64,000 nt of DNA from Burhinus oedicnemus (Eukaryota; Chordata; Aves; Charadriiformes; Burhinidae), in NCBI GenBank assembly GCA_008921705.1, contig VFFE01007082.1:605382-669381 (forward strand), in the 5' to 3' direction. Under the pieces are notes generated by a model that saw only the letters and a program-made list of their open reading frames with translations, was not told the DNA's origin and did no database searches. Below are positions 20,609-32,876 of this stretch, piece after piece. The number at the start of each line of letters is the position of its first letter. Position 1 is the stretch's first letter. Made by a program: the position numbers and the translations under genes.

Positions 20609-20627
20609 ACCAACCAACCAACCAACC
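20609..20627. repeat. (CCAA)n microsatellite
   Basis: Just over four tandem CCAA units inside the RERE intron. Confidence 0.85.
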
Positions 20628-21240
20628 TGTGGCTCTAGACAGAGCAACACCAGCTTTTATCTATTATGAAGTTGCATTGTATTTTGGATTTGGTTTACTA
20701 CAGCAAAGCATTACGCCATAAATAAATTCTTCAGAAAGATGCAGAGACCCAATGACGCAGCTCAGTGCTGAAACAAAGCTTGGGATGGGCGCTCAGTGTG
20801 CTGCACGTCTAAGTTTGAAACCTGGAATGCCAAGAGTCTACTTGGCGAGGACACATTCTCATTTTGCTTTCTAACCGTGGAAGATTTGCATTTGCAAAAC
20901 AAGATCAGTGTTTCACACAGTGCTTGGGCTCAGGGCCAAGTTCAGCAAACAACCACATGTAGTGCACAAGTTAACGTTTCCTGTAGACATTGAATACTTG
21001 TAACTCTTATAAAGCGTTTCTCTGTATACTGCCCCATCGCACCAGACTTGTAGTAAAAAGGCCACCTTAGAAAGGCCATGTTGACATCATATGACAAATC
21101 ATTCTGCGAATCCTCCAGCTCCTATCTTTTTCCCTTCCCTGTCCATTCCAGTCCCATTACAACTCCTTCCCACCCATTCCAGTGAAATGGAAAAGCATCA
21201 GTTAAGGGATAAGCAAAACTAAAGTTTGGTGGAGACACAC

Positions 21241-22020
21241 AATCATAGCATGGTTTGGGTTGGAAAGGACCTTCAAAGATTATCTAGCCCAACCCCCCTG
21301 CCATAGGCAGGGACATTTTCCACTAGATCAGCCTGCTCAAAGCACCATCCAACCTGATTTTGAACACTTCCCATGATGGGACAATCCACAACTTCTCTGG
21401 GAAACCTCTTCCAGTATCTCGTAATCCTCATCGTAAAAGTTTCTTCCTTATATCTTTTACAGTTTACAACTGTTGCCCCTTGTCCTGTCACTACAGACCC
21501 TGGTAAAAAGTCCTTCTCCATCTTTACATGCTGAAATGCCACAGTAAGGTCTTCCCAGAGCCTGCTCTTCTCCAGGCTGAACCATCCCAATTCTCTCAGC
21601 CTTTCTTCATAGGTGAGGTGTTCTAGCCTCCTGATCATCTTCATGGCCCTCCTCTGGACCTGCTCCAACAGGTCCATGTCTGTCTTGTAGCATGGACTCC
21701 AGAGCTGGACGCGGTACTGCAGGTCGGGTCTCATGAGAGCACAGCAGAGGGGCAGAATCACCTCCCTCAACCTGCTGGCCACATGTTAATGCAGCCCAGG
21801 ATACAACTGGTTTTCTGGGCTGTGAGCCCACATGGTTAGATCATAGCCATCCACCAGCATCCCCAAGCCCTTCTCAGCAAGGCTGCTCTCAATCGATTCA
21901 TCACCCAAGCCGTAGAGATATTGGGGACTGCCCCAACCCAGGTGCATCACCCTGCACTTGGCCTTGGTGAACTTCATGAAGTTACTCATGTGCCTTGTAA
22001 GAGTGGTGACTTAGTCCACT
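21241..22020 (-). mobile_element. CR1 LINE fragment with reverse-transcriptase ORF2 remnant
   Basis: On the minus strand this is about 0.78 kb of CR1, from late ORF2 to the 3' UTR end near 21241 (CATAGCATGGTTTGGGTTGG and CCTTCAAAGATTATC as read on plus). Two open stretches remain. The piece at 21989-21786 has [14 protein letters not shown] and the piece at 21782-21273 has REVILPLCCALMRPDLQY, VQRRAMKMIRRLEHL and YEERLRELGWFSLEKSRL. These are characteristic of the CR1 ORF2 C-terminal region. A stop and frame break near 21783-21789 separates them. The upstream endonuclease and most of the RT domain are missing, so it is a dead 5'-truncated copy. It is in the same orientation as RERE. Confidence 0.93.
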
Positions 22021-25000
22021 CAGAGGCACGATGCATTCGATTCACTTTCGTCCAACAGGCGTGGAAGAGAAGTACTTTCTAAAGCTACGTGTTAGAACAG
22101 GGTTCTTTGCGGCTGACATCTTTGCAGCCTCTCCAAATGCAGAATCCCTGTGTTTTCCATATGAAATATTCAATAACCTAAGAATGCTCTCAGCTTTATG
22201 TGCAGTTCTCCATCAATTAGGAGCAAAACACAGCAGTGACAGCCATCTCCGCTCTTAAAGGCATCTGCTGCTTCAAACAATTCATCGCCTCAAGTTATTC
22301 AACAGCAACGTTATTACCTCCCAACAGCCTTGCTGCTCCGCTTCGCTCCTCCCTCTCCGTTTGTCCAGTTTCAGAGCTGGCAGCATCCTGTTCTACCAAC
22401 CACAAACCCCGTGTATCTTGCGGGCTTAGGAAAATTCAAAGAAACAAAAAGCCATGGACTCAAGATGCGAGCTCCTTTCCCATTACAAATACACTCAATT
22501 ACCCAACCGAGCTGACACAACTAAGGCAGACATCCTGCAGCAACAGGGATTTGAGACATTACACAAGAAGCCCCGTGACACATTGAAGACAGACCACAAA
22601 CACTATTTTCTCGGTTAAAAATCACTTTACTGTGCTGGATCTAGCCACACACATTATCGGCACAGGGGATGTTTCACGTGTCTCACATATCATTTTGTGA
22701 CTAATTCTAGCCCTTGTATTTCCCCCCCCCCTCATTAAACTAATCACAGTAACACCACTAAGATGTATGGTTTATTTCTGGTCCATCCTCGCAGGTATTG
22801 TTTGTAAGGTAACTGAACAATTTCTCAATTTATTTACATGTTTCTATTGCTCAGGCCTCACTTGTGAAATCGCAGGCTGGGATTCAGCCCATTCCTATAT
22901 GCACGCGAGGACAACTAGGAATCCCCAGGTCCGTACGCTGCTGTTCATTACCTGCTACCAAAACAGCAAGACAAAAAGTGGCATCTTCAGGTGGCAATAA
23001 AAGAAAAATCAGCAAATTAAGACAAATACAGATAGTTTCGTGCAAATGGTACTAACAATAAAAAGGAAAACGGGAAAATACAGGAAGTGATGCACTAAAG
23101 AAATGGAATCACCGGAATTTTTCTGTAGCGATATTTTTCACAACAATACTACCATCTCTTCAAAAGGTTTCATGATTCTTTCATACACAAACACGCACAA
23201 GAGGCCCAACAAACATTTGACATTCAACACAGGCACGTAAGAATTTTTACATCGCGTATTTTATACCATGTAAAAATACCATCAACGGCTCAATGTCCGA
23301 GAATACCAAGCTGGAAGCAGCCGGCAACCACTACGCGTTCACGTCTCCAAAGCAGGAAAGGGACTGACTAGGTAAGATACGCAATTCTTCACTCCCAACT
23401 CGCTGGCTCAAACTCAAGTCTGAAGCATTAGGGACAGAAGAGCTGGCAGCACTCCCAGGAAGCAAATATGCATCTTGGTGGATCAGAATATTTGAAGGAG
23501 TCAAGGAACGTAAATCCACTCCCATCCTTCTGTATACAAGACACACAAAACGCTACGAGAGGAAAAGACGGCGAGCAACTCATCTGCATTTTGTGTAAAC
23601 CCCGATCACTCTGAGCTGCTTCGGTTTCCTGAGCCGGCCTCTCTCCGGGGTGATAAAGAGGACAGCAACACTGCAAAACTCCCAGATTTCTGTGAAATGG
23701 GTAAACTGCGATCTGAAGTTGAAACTAGTGAAATACTAAAGCATAAAAAAAAAAAAAAAAGAGCAGGAGATGAGGGAGCAAAAGCAAAGACACACCCTTT
23801 GCAAATTCCGCACTCCAGAAAAGCCTACCTTCACAAAAGAAAGCATACAAATATCCATATTCAAACATACCAATAACCCATTAATCCTGTTAATTGACTG
23901 TCCGAACCTTATTAAGTAGTGTTAAGAACTACTCCTCCTCCCAGTTCCCTTACCTGCCCCTCTTCTGGGCCATCCTTTCCTCTGCAGAACCTCTACAAGC
24001 CCTGAAACGGCCGATCCTCCCGGCCAACATGACCCAGGCACGGCCACGGCACACACAGTCCCATCCAGCAAACGGGATCCTTCCTCCAACACCCTCGCTC
24101 TCGTCCTTCTCCCTTTTAGTAGCTTTAATTACCATACGAAACAAAATATTTACAAGACGCTCCAGCTGAGAAGCCCATCGAAAAAGGCTGAGGAGGCAGC
24201 GATGAATTGCGTTCAACATTTGTCGAGGCAGCACCAGGGCATCTGCCGCAAGGCTACGGTGGAAACGTCTCTATCGACTCAGCCACCTTGCCTGGAAAAT
24301 TATAAACCCTGGAGGGACGTTTGCTGTTAAAGTTTCAACCGTTCGCAGAGCAGCTTTCTGACTAATACAAGTGACAGAGAATAACGCCGCTGTTCGGAAT
24401 GTAATGTAACATCTTAACCGTCGGTCTCGAGGATTTCTATTTCACAAGGAGCCACACAATTTCCAATTGGCATGGTACGAAAGTACGCACTATATAAGGT
24501 CTGATAAATTTCGAAGCACACCCAAAGTAAAATAAAAAAAGCAACATCAACCTGTGAAAAGAAAAAAAACTAAGTAATTTTCCACGTCACGCGGAGGTAG
24601 CTTGGGAGATCTCACTTGTTAGTTAAATACAGAATAATTTCACAAACCCCCCCACATATCTTTACACTAAGCACTTCTCCTGTGGCTGGCACTACCGGTT
24701 AAACACTTCACCATTCGGCTCTACATTCAAAGGAAGTTTTCAAGATGTTGCCACAGTCTGACCGTATCTGTCCATGCACATCATTAATCAATCCTTTCCC
24801 CCCTCCCCATTAGCATAAAAGGCCTTTTTTTTTTTTTTTTTAATAGAGTGCCAAGCTTTTGGAGTACTGCTTATTTCACCAGGCCGTATTTTTTTCTTAA
24901 AAGACATTTTTATCTCCAACAGGAACACCACAAGCAAGTATCTGAAACAAGGCAGAATTGCTTAAAAGGATGGGAGAAACATGGCGTAAGACTCTCATGG

Positions 25001-26042
25001 AACATGCCAGAGGAAAAAAAAATAAAATAAACCCAACAACTGCCATGTAACCCTGAAATAATTGGCTCCATACTCTCACCATTAAAAGCAGCCCCTTTCA
25101 AGATGAAAGGACGCAGGCTGCCCAAGGTGCATTAGTGTGTAATCTCCGAAAGGCTGACGCTAACTGCACATTTGAAACCCCCCCTTCGGGAGCCGCCGTG
25201 CTGTCACAGGGCTGTCAGCCCCTTTGTGCTGGAAACCTGCCTGAACGCAAGCCTGGAGTTTTACTAGATTTAGGCAATGAATTTGGAATGATGCGGGGTG
25301 GGGGATGCGTGGGTGTTTTGACTGCTGTACTTTGGTTTGGATTGTTGTTTTTCTTTTTTGTTGTTGTTATTTTTTTAAAAAAAACACACAAACCAAACAA
25401 TGTTACATTCTCATATCACTCTTGTTCCTTCCAATCATCTTTCATAGCTGCTGTCTCCCAAGGAAAGTGAAGCAGAGAATGATGGCGGCATACCAACAAT
25501 ATAACAGATAATATCAAAGTACAGCCATGTTACCCTAGAAATGGGTTAACTTTTTCCACTAAAATTACACTGCTTCTGTACAACCGTGGTAGTCAAGTTT
25601 CCTACGTGGACAGGTTGAGAGTGAGACTACATCACATAAAAACCAAATTAATTGCAATTTTAATGCTACAATAGATACCCACGCACGTTATCGCTTTCTG
25701 TCGCAGAATGAACACACACTGGTTCTACCATCTTAAAACCAAAAATCCAGAGTAACTTGAAACACGTGCCTTCCTCCCATCCCAAGTCATTAACTAGATG
25801 ATTGTATCGTATCCTAGGAGATTTGCTTGTTAACGTTAATTCAGTTTTCAAAGGGCAGGCAACTATATCATCAGATACTTGACTACCACCGGCTATAACT
25901 GTCCTTCATGGCAGCCAGTGTTGAGAGCCCAGCAAGAAGAGCGAGGCTTTCAGTAACGTTGTGTTAGCGTGGAATAACCCAGTAACAGGGAGGGAGGAAA
26001 CAGTTAATACTGTGTTTTTTCGGGATGATGTTCATCAGTAAC

Positions 26043-26090
26043 NNNNNNNNNNNNNNNNNNNNNNNNNNNNNNNNNNNNNNNNNNNNNNNN
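26043..26090. other. Assembly gap (48 N)
   Basis: A run of 48 N in the RERE intron. The flanks (ATTAATACTGTG.. and CAGAGCCAATAAAG) show no repeat that would explain it. Confidence 0.99.
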
Positions 26091-29000
26091 CAGAGCCAAT
26101 AAAGATTTCCCAACCATAATTCTTGATTTTTTTTTTTTCATTAATCTCGTAACACTTTGTCTATTTCTTAAGACTCCCAAGTTCTTAAATATAATGATTA
26201 CTTAGGAAACCATCTCTTTCATTTACATCTCCCTGAAAAAGTTTCGAAGTTCATGTTTATAAATAAAAGGGGAAGTGAAAAATTTAATCTTGGAAGTCCC
26301 AAATCAGAAGGGAACACACCCGTCAACATTCTACTATTTTTAAGAAATAAGGGATGTAAAAAGCAAAAGGTTTTCCACGGAGCCTGCTTTGATTACTCAA
26401 TGTTTGATGCGATGCTGTCTGCAGCTTCTCAACTAGACTCAAGGCGAGAAGCGCAGCAGCCTGTTGAATCTGTGCACCGCAGAAGGCGTGATGCCGCAGC
26501 ACAAACGTCGTTCTACCCGGGACAGTGGCGGAGGCACAGTCAGCAGAGGGAGCCCCTTTTACTCCAAGCAAAACGCACCAAGAGCACAAACGGCGGACCC
26601 CAGTCTCGCAAGATACTTATTACTCACAAGCAGGAACAGGAAACCCAAAGCCGAAGCATTTCACGTGGCTCACCGCTTCATTATCTTTGCTTTCCGCATA
26701 CCAGAAGACGTTAAGGTGCCTGAAAACGCGTTCTGCCTCTTGGCAGGGAAAGGAATCCCCCCACGGTAAATCCACCACCAAACACGCGTACACGGGGCCG
26801 TGGTTCAGATCCGCAGCCTTCCTCCTACAAGGGAACATCCTGCAGAACCGGCCTCTTCCCTTACGCGCTGCTGGGGTAAAAGCAGTAGGTGTTTACCCAA
26901 AAGAACACCACCACCACCACGTAATCATTAACATTATTATGTCCCGAGAATTTGAAACCTCTACCAAACGCCTAAGCATTTTTCTTTCAGATACAAAATA
27001 TAAAGGGGAAACAAAAGCAAACATAGCCCATTTCGGCTCGTGATATTCCATGTTTTGTGGAAGTACGAGGCTTACAGAGCCTGTTATATCCACAAACTGC
27101 CTTAGATTCCCCTATGGCACAGCCCCTTTAAACAAAAGCCACTATTCTTAACTCCCCGTTCTCAGTTTATTCCACAATCTGTGTAATTCCTGGGAGTTTT
27201 CCTTGGCAAGAAAAAACCAACAACAACAACAAACAGTAATCAAGCGCTGCTTCTCTTTTACAGCTGGTTTGAAACAAAAATGACAAAATGAGTGCATCTG
27301 TCTCCTGAAGTTGTTATTGTCTTGTTCTCGCAGTACAGTTATAGCAGCATATTACAGGATATTTAGGACTGAATAATGTATTTGGGGGCTGATTCTACGC
27401 CAAAAGCACACTGCAGCTACCGTTCTTACGCTGCCATCTGGGGCAGGAAGGAACGATTAAGGCCAATGATCTGTTGTATAAGAAGAAAGTTAATTTCATG
27501 CTCAGTATGGCAGGCAAGACGCATTAAAAGTATAGTTTACACTCTGCCAACAGACGATTTTTTTTTTTTAATTTTTTTTTCTTCCCTGGTGCACAAGCCT
27601 TGGCCCCCAGATGGCTTGCTCGACTCAACCCCACACAGCCTGGACAAGAGTTTTAGGAATGTCTGCGTTAAGGAACTGAAAATTGCTTTGCTCCAGATCA
27701 CCCTGACTCTCCCATAACGTGACTCTCTCAACGGGTCAAAGCTGTTCATATTTACTTACTTCTTGAACTTGAAAATTCCAAGAAAACTGCTGCAATACCT
27801 TTTGAAATTGTAACCCCCCTCTCGCACACTGTAAATACACACGTGAAATGGCACCACTTGGGACAACACCTAGATAACATCCTCAGTTAGGCGAGCTACA
27901 ATCTAGCTGCCCCTCCTCCATTTTTTCCCCATAATGGTACATTTGTAATTAATCTTCATTATCCCTGACTAGGAGAAGAAAGCAGTGCGAGTGCTGAGGA
28001 GGAAAAAATCGAGTAGCAAGACAGGATGCTTGTTCCTCAAATGTAAGCAAGCCACCAGTCTGGCAAAAACTGGCTGTGAGCAGTCGCACTGGCTTCCAGG
28101 GGGGAGCTACCGATAAAATTTGGCCCAAATACACACACAAAAAAAAAAAAAAAAAATAAATCAAAAAACCAATTATATATAGGCCATAACCATCAAGTTT
28201 AAACACAGAAGTTGAATTAGCTGCAAAAACCTGCTAGAGTTTCACTGCAGTTTGTTTTTCAGTATCTCAGACTTGAGCAACTGCCATAAAACTCGCTGCT
28301 TGCCAACCAAACCACTTGTCCCCGCATCTCCCTCCCTTTCTAAAAACCCTTTTCAAAAAGAATTCCTTTGTCTGCTCCATAGAGGAATTTTTAAAAGTTA
28401 GCATTCCCACTGCGTAGGGAAGGAGGAGGGACTAACCAGCACCAGGGAGACACCATCTGAAGGACATACTCAGCACTGATGTCTTGCTCTTCTAAAGAGA
28501 CTCGGGTGGTGGTGTCCCCTTCGGTGCCGTCCCCCCCAGCCAGACAATACCATCTTCCAACGCCACGTCCATGCATAACAGAGTCCTTTAACTTGCAACA
28601 AGGCCATTGATTCACGTATATCTTTCATAGATCAAATCAAGAACTTGCAGGATGAGATTTGTGCGACATCACTTTTACACCAACGCAACTGTTCGGAAGC
28701 ACATGAAGGTTTATCTTCCTGCTTTGCCACAGACGCTTTCGCTTTCCCCGAGCTTCTGACTCAGCTCTTTACTTGTAAAAACTTCATTTCCTCACCCCAC
28801 AGTGCTGTACATTAGGTATACGATTCAAGGCCATGAGATCCTCAGATATCAGTTGTGGGTCTGCGAGTTAGTACCACAGAGAGGATTACGTGGAAAGCAT
28901 TTCTCTATTAAGCCATTTCAAAAATCAGATGCCAGGCAGGATTATACAGATTAATTTCTTTAAGGAGTTACCCAAATTTTATAACATTTGAGCTGTTCTA

Positions 29001-32000
29001 GGACAGGATGTCCCGCAAACATCACTGCTGCTTACATGACTTTTTTATTTTGCCTTTCTTAAAGCCACCTTCAAGTTTTAAAGCGTATCTTCAGTTGCTA
29101 ACTGGATGGGAAACAAACAACAGAAGGGTTTGGTGCGTGGCATTTGTGGAAAAGAATCTTGCCAGGACAGGACACGCAACCATGAAAATAAACTGCACAA
29201 ATTCTCAAATAAGAACCTATTTTGTGTACCTGGGATTCACAGGACCTTAGGATTAATGTCCGAGTATTCAATACAATCTGACAACTGCTACAAAAGAAGG
29301 AAAGCTATTATCTTTTCTCACAGGGAAAGAAAAATACAGAATAAAAGTATACAGCTGTGGATGAACAACAGCATTTCAACCAGAGTCCCGCACACCCTTC
29401 AGCATCGATGCAAAAAAGAGAATTCGCAGTAAGAAAATAAACAAAACCAAAACGCCTTATGATGGTGAGTTATGAACAGACGGTAAGGAAAAGGCAGTGT
29501 ACCAGACCTAGGAGTCGTCACAGAAGCATCGTGTTCTCTCAGTTGTTGAGGAAGACTCAGACAATATTCTATCAACTTCCCAAATAATCTTGGCTTAGAT
29601 CTTCAACGACATACCTTTCACTACAAAGCAGAAATTGTCCTTTTTGGCTCTCTGACAGAACTCAATGCAATTGCCTAATGGCCCTCTTTCGCTTGCAACA
29701 ATATTTTACCCCTACCCATCTCTAAACCTTCAGAGAAAAACAAACAATGAGTTTCAATCTGGTAATGTAAAATAATAAAAAAACCCCCACCAGAGCGCAG
29801 AGTTGATTTATTACCCGTGCTAAAAACAATTCCAGAGTCCAGTTGGCACCGCGAATACACCTTCTGGTTTTATCCTCTTCACCTACGAAGGTTTCTTAGT
29901 AAGGAACTCAAATAAGCAGCCCAGTTTTTGAGCTGCTGACATTGTAAATTACCTTTAGAATACAACCGTGAAATAACACAATTGAAAATTAATTCTCTTA
30001 TTCTCTTAAGAGAAAGCTTAAGAGATTTAGAACAAACAAACCCAGAGCACATTAGGTACTTTCTTTCTTTGGTTTTACTTGCTTCAGCTGAAATCGAGAC
30101 ACACGGGTATGCGAAAGGGTATTTTGGTCTTTGGAAGATGTAACCATAGTCATTAATCAGGTGACCACAGACTAGTGGCACTGGGCCCTGGAAGTGAATG
30201 GTCAATGTAACCAGGAGTTCACAGAGCGCAGATTTAAGAGCTAAGCAAGATATACCTGCAGGGTATGTTAAGTCAAAAGAAGAAACTCGGGAAACCGAAA
30301 CAAAAGGGACACGCATGGTACATAAACCACGAAGCTGGAACTGTGGCCCAGGCTTGCCCAATGAAGTACACCGTCGGCAGCTCTACTCACCTGTAAGACC
30401 TAAAATCAGTTTCAGAGATGAAGACGGCATGGTGTACACTAGAGTTAAACCTTTATCTCTCTTTAAAGACCCTTCCAAACCTTCTGTTTTATTATCCAAT
30501 AAAATGATGACATTTGCAATAGGTTTAGCAGTTAAACTTTTAAAAACAAGCCAAATCACAGCCAACACATATACTGAACGTCCCTTACAGATGATCCGGC
30601 CTTTGTAAACAGCTTTCAGCTCGGTGCCACTTAAATTTCGGAATATCTCCATCTGAGCTCAGCTCCTCTGAGCTCAGCATTTCATTAAATTCTTTGGCTT
30701 CCTTTTCCTGCTCCTGGTGAGAAGCGTGAACTGAATTACTGTATGCCTCCTCACTACACTGCTTTACCTTAAAGCCAAACACATTAATTTAGTCCTCTCC
30801 TTCAATCAGCTAAGATAGCCACACTCAAAAAAAAAAAAAGAAAAAGAAAAAAAAAGCTAACATACTCCCTAGAGAAGAGTTTGTTATGCAAATGAATCAA
30901 GGGTTTCACTTACACAGGAAAAGCAACTAACCGATGTCTCTGCCCATTTTTCAAAATGCACTGAAGCCCAGTAGGATATCTGCTATGACTAAAGAAAAAA
31001 AAAAAGTCTTAGGCTATCATTTTTAAAACGTGAAGCCTATAGTCCCCGTTTTAACAAGAACAAAACCCTCCAACTGTAATATCCATGCAATGGAAGCACT
31101 AGGAGCAGTGAGCAGAGACGAAATGAAAAGAAGCAGTGGCTGTTTATGTTGGCAGTCGCTTCAAACTCTAATGGAAAATTTCAGCTCTGACTGCATCTAG
31201 GCTAGAACAAGTTATTAAGGAAAAAGGTTCAGCTTTCAAACAGAAAAGGCTTACATAGCTTGTCCCTTTCTGAACACTCCTGCAGCAAAGACAAGTCAGG
31301 AAATAACATGCCTCGACTATACAATGTATTAATATCCTATCATTAGGGGAATATACCATCAAATAAAATACATTTCCTTTGGGAAAGGAGAACAGTGATA
31401 ATGCTGAGCCACAGCCACAAACTCAGCTATCGGTACAAATAAGTTATACCCTTAAATGCAAATATTAAAAAAGCAAACGTAGGGCTAACTAATCACTTTA
31501 TACTAATGGACCAAAATGTATTTGCCTAATTATCCCCCTCTTTCGATCAAAGGAAAACTGCTATTTGAACAACTACGTCGAGGGAGAATTTCTACCTTTC
31601 ATACGCTCGTGAGAATTTTGCCCAAATATTACTCAGGCTGCTTGTTGACATGAACAGTACGCAGTCTGTCCGCCGAGAGGACAAACACCTTGCCAGCCCG
31701 CACATATGGTAACTGCAGTGACCTTTCAGCGACTACACATTCGCACTATATTTAAGAGCTACTCAGGAAGCCAATATTGTGTATTATGTAACACAAGATT
31801 AAGCATTAATGAGGCAAGAATAAAATTGTTTATCTAAACCTCAATCTAAAATTAAACAGAAGTTTATGCTGAAAGCTCACACCGCACTCGTTTGGTCTCC
31901 CAACATTAACAGAGCACAGCTTATTTAGTCTCTGAGGTAAGTCCCAAGAGCATTTAATTTGGAAAGAAGGATTTTTACTATCAGAAGAGAGACTATTTTT

Positions 32001-32656
32001 GCTAAAGAAGAAAGTGATGCATATTTAGCTCTTACGTGCATAAATCCAGCACGTTGAGGGTATTTTGATCTAAGGAAAAGAGTTGATGTTCATGACTTCT
32101 GTTTACACTGTGTTTTAAAGCTAAATACAGAAGCATCCACCCAGAGGCAGGACCTTTCGATCATGCTCTGTCATCTCTGGCTAAGCAGCCAAACCAAAAG
32201 TCACACACACCCCCCAAAGATATCTAAGCGCTCAATAGGGAAATTCAAAGCAAAATTAGACCGAAGCCTGCGTGCCTCCACAAAGATTCCCTGTCCTCTT
32301 TTCAGACTCCTCGCTAAGCAAGCAGCTCTGCCAGGCTCACTGAGGAGCGTCAGCCTGCCAGAAAAAGAGACAAGCAGACAATTAGACCATCCATGGTCAC
32401 AACCACCGGTACCATAAACCTTCCCTGAAGAACGCAGTAGGAGTCATTCCAGGACCTCTAAGCATTCCGATAGGTGTCATCCCCAGTTTTAAGAAAAGGT
32501 CAAAAGTGCTTGGGCCTATTCCTGTAAAAGACACGGTGTTTCCAAAGCCTCAATTCAATCCGCCGTGGCTATCTAATGGCATAACATGATGTTCTTCTCA
32601 AACCTATCACATACATCCCCCTCCATTTCTAGTGGCATAACTTTTTTTGCTCTTTT

Positions 32657-32876
32657 AGGTTAGATCTCAGGAAGAAATTCTTGACTGTGAGGGTGGTGAG
32701 ACACTGGCCCAGGTTGCCCAGAGAAGCTGTGGCTGCCCCATCCCTGGAGGTGTTCAAGGCCAGGTTGGACGGGGCTTGGAGCAACCTGGTCTAGTGGGAG
32801 GTGTCCCTGCCCAGGGCAGGGGGTTGGAACTAGATGGTCTTTAAGGTTCCTTCCAACCCAAACCATTCTATGATCC
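32657..32876 (+). mobile_element. CR1 LINE 3' end, plus orientation
   Basis: The block AGATCTCAGGAAGAAATTC through GTGAGGGTGGTGAGAC, GTTCAAGGCCAGGTTGG, GGGAGGTGTCCCTGCCC and TTCCAACCCAAACCATTCTA is the standard bird CR1 3' end. It is 5' truncated and non-coding. It is antisense to RERE, 4.1 kb downstream (transcript sense) of the 81-bp SANT exon. By eye it is about 95% identical to the inverted copy at 38727-39093 over some 215 bp. Confidence 0.95.

Noticed and set aside
24825..24842. Poly-T run as the tail of an inverted SINE
   Set aside because: The sequence beyond it shows no SINE body or target duplication; it is treated as a simple homopolymer like the many other A/T runs here.
29879..30361. 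160-codon minus-strand open frame as a nested gene
   Set aside because: No recognisable family, no coding-like composition and no splice or promoter support. Frames of this size are expected a few times in 64 kb on two strands.
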